Below, one piece after another: positions 1-9,148 of a stretch of DNA of 14,824 nt. The stretch spans positions 1-14,824 of the forward strand of contig JADLBT010000432.1 in the NCBI GenBank assembly GCA_020847555.1. Direction: 5' to 3'. Each line of letters opens with the position of its first letter. The stretch's first letter is position 1. Under the pieces are notes generated by a model. That model was not told where the DNA came from. It saw nothing but the letters and a program-made list of their open reading frames with translations, and did no database searches. Made by a program: the position numbers and the translations under genes. Origin of the DNA: Gemmataceae bacterium. GTDB lineage: Bacteria > Planctomycetota > Planctomycetia > Gemmatales > Gemmataceae.

Positions 1-338
1 GACAGGCAAATGTCCTCCTGGCAGAGGTCGAGCCGACAGGTGGCGCGAGCCTCCTCCAGATACCACGGGAACGGGTTGCAGCGGCCGCGCAGGTTAACGA
101 CGGTGCGGATGCCGTGCGACTCGACCATCTCCGCCAGCGCCTGCGGGGACGGCTGGGCGCAGCGGTACACGCGGCCGGGCAGGACGGTGTGGAAGTTTGC
201 GCCGACCAGGACGGAACCGACCTCCTGGAGTACCGCAAGGGCCGCCAGCGCAACAGCCGCAGTCCCGGCGCGCTTCGCCCACCTGCCGGCCGCGGAGGGG
301 CGCGGGGCCGACGGCGGGACTGGCTCTGCCGTATCCAT
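1..338 (-). CDS. Membrane-anchored DSP/PTP-like phosphatase, N-terminal part (runs off the window)
   Basis: The reading frame opens with ATG at 338 and stays open to the left edge, so only about 112 residues are visible. Residues about 23-48 form a hydrophobic stretch (GTAAVALAALAVLQEVGSVL), which looks like a single N-terminal membrane anchor or uncleaved signal. It is followed by LPGRVYRCAQPSPQALAEMV and then GIRTVVNLRG. This pattern (G-x-Y-R-x-A-Q-P, then G-I-x-T-V-x-N-L-R) is typical of the dual-specificity/PTP-like phosphatase family annotated as 'fused DSP-PTPase phosphatase/NAD kinase-like'. The catalytic Cys-x5-Arg loop should lie beyond the window, so activity cannot be judged. A purine-rich stretch (GGAAAGAGG) lies about 14 nt upstream of the ATG, an acceptable if distant ribosome binding site. 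The gene is divergent from the amidohydrolase gene. The family call is firm for the visible part; the substrate is unknown. Confidence 0.75.
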   Translation of the reverse strand, partial: MDTAEPVPPSAPRPSAAGRWAKRAGTAAVALAALAVLQEVGSVLVGANFHTVLPGRVYRCAQPSPQALAEMVESHGIRTVVNLRGRCNPFPWYLEEARATCRLDLCQEDICL

Positions 339-426
339 GCAGTTTACCCATCCTCTTTCCGTGGGCGAGTCGGCCTGTGCGCCGCCTGCACAGGTCGTGG
401 GGCGGCGGGCATGATGCCAAATGCGG

Positions 427-459
427 GGGCGCGTGACTAGGCCGATTTCGGCCGCGCCC
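427..459. other. Nested palindrome in the divergent intergenic region
   Basis: GGGCGCG (427-433) can pair with CGCGCCC (453-459). Inside it lies the near-perfect palindrome GGCCGA-TT-TCGGCC (440-453). It sits between the two divergent genes (339-532), so it could be an operator or a 5'-UTR hairpin for either one. I see no convincing -35/-10 pair in this spacer. The function is inference; the base-pairing is visible. Confidence 0.35.
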
Positions 460-532
460 TTACCATGAAACAGGAGGGTAGACGTGGGCGCACCGGGCGC
501 CGCGCTCCGCCCCCGAGTCGAAGGAGTCCGCG

Positions 533-1576
533 ATGAGCGCACCTCCCACGCCGGCCGTCCCGCCCGAGTACAACGTGACGGGAATTGACTACGGCGACCG
601 CGCCCACTTCCGCTACCGCGGTCCGCTGCTCGACGTCCACGCGCACGTCACGATCACCCGCCCCGGTGACCCGAAGAACGGCCCGCCCACCGGCGAGGGG
701 CCCGGCGCCAGCATCGCCCAGGCGGAGATCATGCTCGGCGCGGCCCGGGAATTCGGCATCGTCCGCACGTACTCGATGTGCCTGCCCGACGACATCCCGG
801 TACTGCGCGAGCGGTTCGGAGCCCTCCTCGGGTTCAACGGTCCGATCTCGAAGAAGACGGCCGACGCACCGGACGACGAGGCGTACCGCCTGCTCGACCG
901 CTACCTCGAACTGGGGGTGGAGATCATCAAGTTCTGGGCGGCCCCGCGCGGCCGCGAGCGCGGCCTGTTCGTGGACGCCCCGTGGCGGCGCGAGGCGGCG
1001 CGGCGGGCGCGGGCGGCCGGCGTGCGGGTAGTGATGGTCCATGTTGCCGACCCGGACGCCTGGTTCCGCACGGTGTATGCCGATGCGGCGAAGTACGGCA
1101 CCAAGGCGGACCAGTACGCCGGCTTGGAGCGCCTGCTGGAGGAGTTCCCCGACCTGACCTGGATCGGCGCCCACATGGGCGGGGACTGCGAGCACCCCGA
1201 CCACCTCGAAGCGCTGCTCGAGCGCTACCCGCACCTGTACCTCGACACCAGCGCGACCAAGTGGGTGGTGCGCGCGGTGTCGCCGCGAGCACACGCCATT
1301 CGCGCTCTGATTTGTCGCCACCCGGACCGCTTCCTGTTCGGGTCCGACCTCGTCACCCGGCATGACCTGCCGCGCGACCACTACGTCAGCCGCTACTGGT
1401 GCCAGCGGACGCTGTGGGAAAGCGCGTGGGAAGGTTCCAGTCCGATCGCCGATTCGGATTACAGACCGGCCGCGAGCGCGGCGCCGACGCCGCTGCGCGG
1501 GCTGGCGCTGCCGGACGACGTGCTGCATCAGGTGTACCACGACAACGCGCAGCGCCTTCTCTCGCGGCCTGGCTGA
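533..1576 (+). CDS. Amidohydrolase-2 family metal-dependent hydrolase
   Basis: A 347-residue protein of the amidohydrolase superfamily (TIM-barrel metal hydrolases and decarboxylases). The metal-site motifs appear in the expected order: HxH after the first strand (LLDVHAHV, H36 and H38), a His after a central strand (VVMVHVADP, H170), a second His (WIGAHMGG, H214) and the late Asp (FLFGSDL, D272). K133 lies in IIKFW, but I cannot assign it as a metal-bridging lysine. This single-metal arrangement suits the amidohydrolase-2 group. No signal peptide is visible, so the protein is probably cytoplasmic. The start is supported by AAGGAG 8 nt upstream of the ATG. It is monocistronic by layout: divergent from the phosphatase and convergent with the Uma2 gene. 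The reaction (deacylation, decarboxylation or lactone hydrolysis) cannot be read from the sequence. Confidence 0.85.
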   Translation: MSAPPTPAVPPEYNVTGIDYGDRAHFRYRGPLLDVHAHVTITRPGDPKNGPPTGEGPGASIAQAEIMLGAAREFGIVRTYSMCLPDDIPVLRERFGALLGFNGPISKKTADAPDDEAYRLLDRYLELGVEIIKFWAAPRGRERGLFVDAPWRREAARRARAAGVRVVMVHVADPDAWFRTVYADAAKYGTKADQYAGLERLLEEFPDLTWIGAHMGGDCEHPDHLEALLERYPHLYLDTSATKWVVRAVSPRAHAIRALICRHPDRFLFGSDLVTRHDLPRDHYVSRYWCQRTLWESAWEGSSPIADSDYRPAASAAPTPLRGLALPDDVLHQVYHDNAQRLLSRPG

Positions 1577-1660
1577 CTCTCCGTCCGGCAGCGAATTCAC
1601 GCATCTGCCGCTGACCGCCGCGTAACTGGTTCGCGCGGGATCTCACGCCACGACGAGTGC

Positions 1661-1685
1661 GGCAGGTCGGCTAGCCGTGCCTGCC
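1661..1685. terminator. Symmetrical hairpin between convergent genes
   Basis: GGCAGG (1661-1666) pairs with CCTGCC (1680-1685), and inside it CGGC (1668-1671) pairs with GCCG (1674-1677) around a TA loop. It lies 85 nt after the amidohydrolase stop and 35 nt after the Uma2 stop, the right place for a shared terminator. Neither side has a U-tract, so it may stall polymerase or protect 3' ends rather than act as a classical intrinsic terminator. Confidence 0.5.
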
Positions 1686-1719
1686 CCCTGCATCTGGGGA
1701 CCGAAATCCGGGCGGGTGC

Positions 1720-2493
1720 TCACGCTTCCGGATCGATACCCAGCTCGCGCAACCGCTTGGCCAGGCGCTCGGCGCGCTGGTGCTCCTGCTCGGCGCGCTG
1801 GCGCTCCTGCTCGGCGCGCTGCCGCTCCTGCTCGGCCCGTTCGTGCCCGGTCGGGAGCAGTTGGCCATCGCGGTCATACCAGCGCGCCCAGGGGAGGTCC
1901 ACGTTTTGATGCAGACCCTTCCAGATCCCCAGCTCCAGCCCCATCGGGGCGATCGGAAAATGGCCGCGCTCGTTGGGGGGCATGGGCTCGAAGTGGTCCA
2001 GCACGAACCGATACATCTCGATGCGCCCCGGGTCCGGTTCGTAGATCCCGTAGAACGCGGGCCGGATCATGTGCTCGTAGATCCAGAACTTGCCGGTATT
2101 CGGCGTCCGGTCCCGCTCCTCCGCGCCGCTGCCGGAGACAAACTCCAGCACGATGAGCGGCGCCCCCGGTTCGTCCCACATTACGTAGGACCGGCGCAAC
2201 TGCCCGTCTCGCAGCGGCGGCACGTTCGGGACGAAGAACCAGTCCGGCGCAATTGCCTTGCCGTAGGGCGGCTCGCGCGCAAGGCGATAGTAGATGCCGC
2301 AGTCCTGCCCGATGCAGTAGTGACCGTCCGGGTACATCCGCTGTAGCCACGGTTGAAGGGGATCGCTCAGCAGGATCGCCTGCGGGTGCTCCTGGAAGTT
2401 ATGCACGAACGTCCCGTCCTCGCAAGGCAGCTCCAGGTGATTGGGCCAGTGCCCCAGCCCGGGAGGCAGGTCCAGGTCGGGGATTGGGGTCAT
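1720..2493 (-). CDS. Uma2-family (DUF820) PD-(D/E)XK nuclease-fold protein with heptad tail
   Basis: A 257-residue protein. The frame extends 15 codons further upstream, but ATG at 2493 is preferred because GGGAGG lies 6 nt before it and the upstream residues look non-coding. The nuclease-fold residues are present: D84 in APDWFFVP, E117 in LIVLEFVSGS and K135 in NTGKFWIYE, followed by an aromatic strand with YGIYEPD as in Uma2 proteins. Residues about 215-245 form a charged tail of RAEQERQ heptads (probable coiled coil) ending in RLRELGIDPEA, a tail style I associate with multicopy Uma2 proteins of Gemmata-type planctomycetes. The gene starts 57 nt after the metH stop on the same strand, so read-through from metH is possible. 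The biological role of Uma2 proteins is unclear; nuclease activity is a family-level inference. Confidence 0.8.
   Translation of the reverse strand: MTPIPDLDLPPGLGHWPNHLELPCEDGTFVHNFQEHPQAILLSDPLQPWLQRMYPDGHYCIGQDCGIYYRLAREPPYGKAIAPDWFFVPNVPPLRDGQLRRSYVMWDEPGAPLIVLEFVSGSGAEERDRTPNTGKFWIYEHMIRPAFYGIYEPDPGRIEMYRFVLDHFEPMPPNERGHFPIAPMGLELGIWKGLHQNVDLPWARWYDRDGQLLPTGHERAEQERQRAEQERQRAEQEHQRAERLAKRLRELGIDPEA
1768..1851 (-). repeat. 21-bp tandem repeat encoding RAEQERQ heptads
   Basis: Three nearly identical 21-bp units lie at 1768-1788, 1789-1809 and 1810-1830, followed by a degraded fourth at 1831-1851. On the minus strand they encode RAEQEHQ, RAEQERQ and RAEQERQ. The near-identity at DNA level suggests recent slippage or unequal recombination inside the coiled-coil tail of the Uma2 gene. 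Confidence 0.85.
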
Positions 2494-2550
2494 GAACACC
2501 TCCCAGCAGGTCAGCCAGCACAAACGCCCTGGTCCCACGAGCGGGACACG

Positions 2551-6258
<3,708 letters not shown>

Positions 6259-6297
6259 GAATCGTCCCTCACTGGACAGAACGTCGTAATCTCTCGA

Positions 6298-6329
6298 CCA
6301 GCATAGATTAAACGCTGGCGTAATTCCAG
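6298..6329 (-). promoter_or_regulatory. Two mutually exclusive short hairpins just before metH
   Basis: CCAGC (6298-6302) can pair with GCTGG (6314-6318). The same CTGG (6315-6318) can instead pair with CCAG (6326-6329). They lie 40-70 nt upstream of the metH ATG in an A/T-rich patch that also contains -10-like TAATCT on the minus strand. They could form a simple switch, an operator or a proximal promoter; the evidence is only the shared arm. Confidence 0.25.
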
Positions 6330-6390
6330 ATCGAGGTATACCCGGGCCGGAGGGGCATCGCGCACGGAGAGGCAGATGAGAAAGGGAGTC

Positions 6391-6430
6391 GAGAAAGAGG
6401 CCGACCCGCGCAGTCCATTGCGCGGGTCGG
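6391..6430 (-). terminator. Intrinsic-terminator-like hairpin in the metH leader
   Basis: On the minus strand CCGACCCGCGCA (6430-6419) pairs perfectly with TGCGCGGGTCGG (6412-6401), a 12-bp stem with a 6-nt loop, followed directly by CCTCTTTCTC (6400-6391), a moderately U-rich tract. It ends 132 nt before the metH start codon on the metH strand. It could be an attenuator for metH, or the end of an independent upstream RNA. Confidence 0.55.
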
Positions 6431-6959
6431 TCCCCGTCGTGGTCTGTGGCGTCCCTGCCGGCGACCAACCAGCCTGGTCCGCTGAAGGCGGACGCGCGGC
6501 CGGGCTTCCTTGACCCACGTCCGTGAAGGCACGAGCCCCCCGTGGGGGGAAAGGCAGGCCACGGGCGAGTGGCGACTGCCCCGGTCAGCGAGACACCAGC
6601 GACTGAGGAGTGCCACTGAAGGAAACTGTGGGCAGCTCCTCGACCCTCGCCATCCGGTTGGCGCCTGCAGGGCACATCCTGACCCCGGGCGGGCACAACT
6701 CAGAAGCTGGTGTCTGGTCCGTGGTCCTCCCTGCCCCGCGCGGCGGGATTGCAAGGGAGGGTATGTGGGCGCAGTGGTTGTGAGAGAATAATCTGGTGAA
6801 GGAGCCGTTAGTTTCCGTGTCGGTGTGGGGAAACCGACCAAACGACTCGCGTCGGGGCTAATCTGGCGAGGGTGGGTTGATTAACCTCCATCTCGCCCGG
6901 CTGCTCTCTTCACGCCGCTCGGTCATCCTGGGCGTGAAGGATGTGAATATAGCTCACGA
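6391..6959 (-). ncRNA. Candidate structured leader RNA or ncRNA upstream of metH
   Basis: Between a promoter-like element (6966-6993) and a terminator-like hairpin (6401-6430) the sequence folds densely. A perfect 10-bp long-range helix, AGACACCAGC (6591-6600) with GCTGGTGTCT (6706-6715), encloses a hairpin at 6605-6641 (GAGGAG/CTCCTC, then TGCC/GGCA) and one at 6648-6663 (CGCCA/TGGCG). Outside lie 6553-6580 (GGCAG-GCCAC/GTGGC-CTGCC) and 6536-6549 (CCCCC/GGGGG). I compared it by eye with the conserved boxes of cobalamin, SAM-I and SAH riboswitches, RNase P RNA, tmRNA and SRP RNA and found no convincing full match on either strand. The minus-strand orientation rests on the promoter, the terminator and metH. 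A role as a riboswitch or attenuator is inference. Confidence 0.35.
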
Positions 6960-6965
6960 AGGAAC

Positions 6966-6993
6966 AGATTACCCAGATTGGACAGTAAGTCAA
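6966..6993 (-). promoter_or_regulatory. Sigma70-like promoter pointing toward metH
   Basis: On the minus strand TTGACT (6993-6988) and TAATCT (6971-6966) are separated by 16 nt, a good match to TTGACA/TATAAT in an A/T-rich patch. The transcript would start near 6959 and carry a leader of about 700 nt before metH. Planctomycete promoters are not well defined, so this is a consensus match only. Confidence 0.35.
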
Positions 6994-7757
6994 TCAGAAA
7001 AAGAGGTCGCCGAGGAGGGAACACCCGGACTGCCGGAAGCCGTTAGAAGACAAGCCTCAGCGGCGCCGGCACCGAGAAGTGAGGGGGCACTCACTTCCGC
7101 GCCCGTTCGGCCGCCGCTCTGCTTTCGGCGAAATGATCTGAAATAAGTCTGTTGCAAAATAAAGAGTTAGGAAGAAGCAGGCTGGACGGGACATTGACGA
7201 AGGGCCGTCACTTTTTTCGGCAAAGTTTTCCCGGCCGACGAGAGCGAATGAGCCACGAGACGCGGGTGATGTGTTGAGAAGGAAGCGCAAGGTGACGGCC
7301 AGCGCGCAGAAAAAAACCTCCACCTGTGCCGTGTCGGCGCTTTTGAGAACCCGCTATTCAGCGTGGGAGCCTCACGTTCGGATTACGGATCCCACTACAG
7401 GGGTGGGCTTGCATGCACCGAACAAATGTTAGTATTGGCTCCCGTGCGGGTACTCCATAGGTTCGTCAAAAGTGTCGCCCGATCACGAACACCGCAGAGG
7501 TTTTTGAAACCGCGAACGGTTTCACGATTTCACTGTACCATGGCGTCGCTGGCGAGGCAAGGTGCCAGCACGGAACTTCCGGCGCCGGCCCTCAAGCAGT
7601 GGTGGCCGTTCAGGAAGAGGTTGAAGAACCCGGTTGCGGCGACCCCAACGCGGGCGACGGTGGTGACGATATCCGCGTACCAGAAAACAGCGTTTGGGAA
7701 CAAGCCGCCATACAGGTACAAACGGCGAGCGCAACGGCAAAGACCCGCAGGACCGGC

Positions 7758-8915
7758 TCACCTCGCCGAGAATCGGTACAACGTCGTTTGCGTGTACGTC
7801 TGCCCCGGCCGCAGGATCACCGACGGGAAGTTCGCGTGATGCACCGAATCGGGGAAGTGCTGCGCCTCCAGGCAGAAGCCGGCATGCTTGCGGTACGCCA
7901 CCCCGCCGTGGCCCGTCAGCTTGCCGTCGAGGAAGTTGCTGGTGTAGAACTGCACGCCCGGCTCGGTCGTGTGCATCTCCATCACGCGGCCGGTCCTGGG
8001 TTCGTGGACGCGCGCCGCCAGTGCCAGCCCCTTGCCGCCGCCGCGCAGGACGTAGTTGTGATCGTACCCGCCGGGGTCGCCCTTGAGTTGGTCGATCCGC
8101 GCTCCGATCGGCGTCGGCGTGGTGAAGTCGAGCGGCGTTCCTTTCACCGGCGCGAGCTTGCCCGTCGGGATCAGCGTCTTGTCCACCGGCGTGTAGGCGT
8201 CGGCGGCGAGCATCATCTCGTGACCGAGGATCGTGCCATCCTTCGGGCCGAGCAGGTTGAAATACGTGTGCTGCGTCAGGTTCACCGGCGTCGGCTTGTC
8301 GGTGGTCGCCTGGTACTCGACCTTCAGTGCGTTGTCGTTGGTCAGGGTGTAGGTAACAACCGTCGTGAGAGTGCCCGGGTAGCCCTCCTCGCCGTCGGGG
8401 CTGACGTGGCGAAGTTGCAAGGCGGGACCGGCGGCAGTCTCCTTCGGCTCGGTCTTCCAGACGGCCTTGTCGAAGCCCTTCTTGCCGCCGTGCAGCGCGT
8501 TCGGGCCGTTGTTGGCGGCGAGCTTGTATTCCTTGCCGTCGAGGGTGAACTTCGCGCCGGCGATGCGGTTGCCGACGCGACCGACCAGGGCGCCGAAGTA
8601 AGGATGGCCCTTCAGGTAGTCGGCCAGGTTGTCGAACCCGAGAACGACGTTCTCCATCTTGCCGGTCCGATCGGGAGCGTGCAGTTCGGTGACGATGCCG
8701 CCGTAGGTCATGATCTTCGCCGTCATCCCGTTGGCGTTGGTCAGAGTGTACAGTTCCACCGCCGTACCGTCCGGCGTCTTGCCGAACGCCTGCTTCTTGA
8801 TGCCCGCCTGCACCTTCGCCCCCCCTTTCGTCCCGGTCCGGTCGCTCGCCCGCAGCCCGACCAGGGCGCACAGGGCAGCGGCGACCACGCCCGCGAACAC
8901 GGCATACCGTCGCAT
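7758..8915 (-). CDS. galM: Secreted aldose 1-epimerase (mutarotase)
   Basis: Interconverts alpha and beta anomers of hexoses such as glucose or galactose. The protein has 385 residues, longer than the cytoplasmic enzyme (about 345) because of an N-terminal export signal: MRR, then a hydrophobic core at residues 5-20 ending near GLRAS. The protein is therefore probably periplasmic. Family motifs: GRVGNRIAGAKF at 112-123, NALHGG with H142, VNLTQHTYFNLLG with the catalytic acid H216, GGYDHNYVL with D285, GVQFYTSNF at 320-328, and FCLEAQHFPDS with the catalytic base E350. All expected catalytic residues are present. The ATG at 8915 is supported by AAGGAG 8 nt upstream. The gene is divergent from the DUF11 lipoprotein, and no same-strand partner follows closely. 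The enzyme class is firm. The symbol follows the family; other mutarotase paralogues may exist. Confidence 0.93.
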   Translation of the reverse strand: MRRYAVFAGVVAAALCALVGLRASDRTGTKGGAKVQAGIKKQAFGKTPDGTAVELYTLTNANGMTAKIMTYGGIVTELHAPDRTGKMENVVLGFDNLADYLKGHPYFGALVGRVGNRIAGAKFTLDGKEYKLAANNGPNALHGGKKGFDKAVWKTEPKETAAGPALQLRHVSPDGEEGYPGTLTTVVTYTLTNDNALKVEYQATTDKPTPVNLTQHTYFNLLGPKDGTILGHEMMLAADAYTPVDKTLIPTGKLAPVKGTPLDFTTPTPIGARIDQLKGDPGGYDHNYVLRGGGKGLALAARVHEPRTGRVMEMHTTEPGVQFYTSNFLDGKLTGHGGVAYRKHAGFCLEAQHFPDSVHHANFPSVILRPGQTYTQTTLYRFSAR

Positions 8916-8936
8916 GGGTCAGCTCCTTGTTGCGTT

Positions 8937-8964
8937 GGAAACAGGTTCGCTACAGACCTGTTCC
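8937..8964 (-). promoter_or_regulatory. Inverted repeat at the predicted 5' end of the galM transcript
   Basis: GGAAACAGGT (8937-8946) faces ACCTGTTCC (8956-8964), complementary apart from one bulged A, around a 9-nt loop. It lies 22-49 nt upstream of the galM ATG, at the transcript start expected from the promoter-like boxes at 8971-8999. It could be an operator or a 5'-end stabilising hairpin. Confidence 0.4.
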
Positions 8965-8970
8965 CCCTCC

Positions 8971-8999
8971 AACCTAGCCAATCCCTCCCCCCGAGACAA
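8971..8999 (-). promoter_or_regulatory. Putative sigma70-like galM promoter
   Basis: On the minus strand TTGTCT (8999-8994) and TAGGTT (8976-8971) are spaced by 17 nt, upstream of the galM start. The -35 box matches TTGACA at four of six positions and the -10 box is weak. Position and spacing are the main support. Confidence 0.3.
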
Positions 9000-9040
9000 T
9001 TCAGTCACCGCGGCCCCCCCGCACGCGACGCCGATTGCCC

Positions 9041-9068
9041 TTGTAAAGTTGCCCCCGCCAGGTATACA
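9041..9068 (+). promoter_or_regulatory. Putative sigma70-like promoter of the DUF11 lipoprotein gene
   Basis: TTGTAA (9041-9046) and TATACA (9063-9068) are spaced by 16 nt, giving a predicted start near 9075 and a 5' UTR of about 75 nt. It is the best plus-strand match in the galM/lipoprotein spacer. No experimental support. Confidence 0.35.
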
Positions 9069-9070
9069 CG

Positions 9071-9099
9071 CCGATTCGGCGCGTCAACAAACGAATCGG
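9071..9099 (+). promoter_or_regulatory. Perfect 8-bp inverted repeat at the predicted transcript start
   Basis: CCGATTCG (9071-9078) and CGAATCGG (9092-9099) are exact reverse complements separated by 13 nt, just downstream of the putative -10 box TATACA. Such placement suits a repressor operator or a 5'-UTR hairpin controlling the lipoprotein gene. Confidence 0.4.
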
Positions 9100-9148
9100 G
9101 AACGCTTTGTACCCGCCCGGCCGGGGAAGGCCGGAAAGGGCGCGGGGA

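Larger units (their letters stand above)
6259..7757. other. 1.5-kb gene-free region between metH and the aldose epimerase gene
   Basis: I find no convincing protein-coding gene here. The open frames of 60-180 codons lack family features, good ribosome sites or coherent codon use. The part at about 6930-7530 is visibly richer in A/T than the flanking genes. The region contains many hairpins: 6401-6430, 6536-6549, 6553-6580, 6605-6641, 6648-6663, 6865-6897 (GGCGAG/CTCGCC outer stem), 7076-7097 (GAAGTGAG/CTCACTTC) and 7506-7523 (GAAACCG-CGAA-CGGTTTC). There is also a weak hairpin followed by six T at about 7197-7218 on the plus strand. No tRNA-like T-loop or known large RNA signature was recognised. 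Confidence 0.7.

Noticed and set aside
409..424. sigma54-like TGGCA...GC (GG-N10-GC) on the minus strand before the phosphatase gene
   Set aside because: The -12 element lacks the TT of TTGC, and GG-N10-GC is frequent by chance in GC-rich DNA.
465..536. 23-residue Arg-rich frame whose TGA overlaps the amidohydrolase ATG (ATGA)
   Set aside because: It would suggest translational coupling, but it has no ribosome site of its own, and the downstream gene has a good one. Probably chance.
437..1600. 387-codon open frame antisense to the amidohydrolase
   Set aside because: Arg/Val-rich translation without motifs, fully overlapping a well-supported gene.
6535..6600. Partial resemblance on the plus strand to the 3' half of a cobalamin riboswitch (GGGGAAAGGC, then GGTCAGCGAGACACC)
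   Set aside because: The CCGCNACTGT and GCCACTG boxes are missing at the expected places and no plus-strand gene follows. Kept only as a reason to run cmsearch.
6308..6841. 177-codon minus-strand frame in the metH leader
   Set aside because: Ser/Arg/Pro-rich translation with no motif, and it runs through the structured RNA and terminator-like hairpin.
7530..7721. 63-residue hydrophobic minus-strand frame 36 nt after galM
   Set aside because: Codon use looks fairly natural (C/G-ending codons), but it begins with TTG, has no ribosome site and no recognised family. Not strong enough to annotate.
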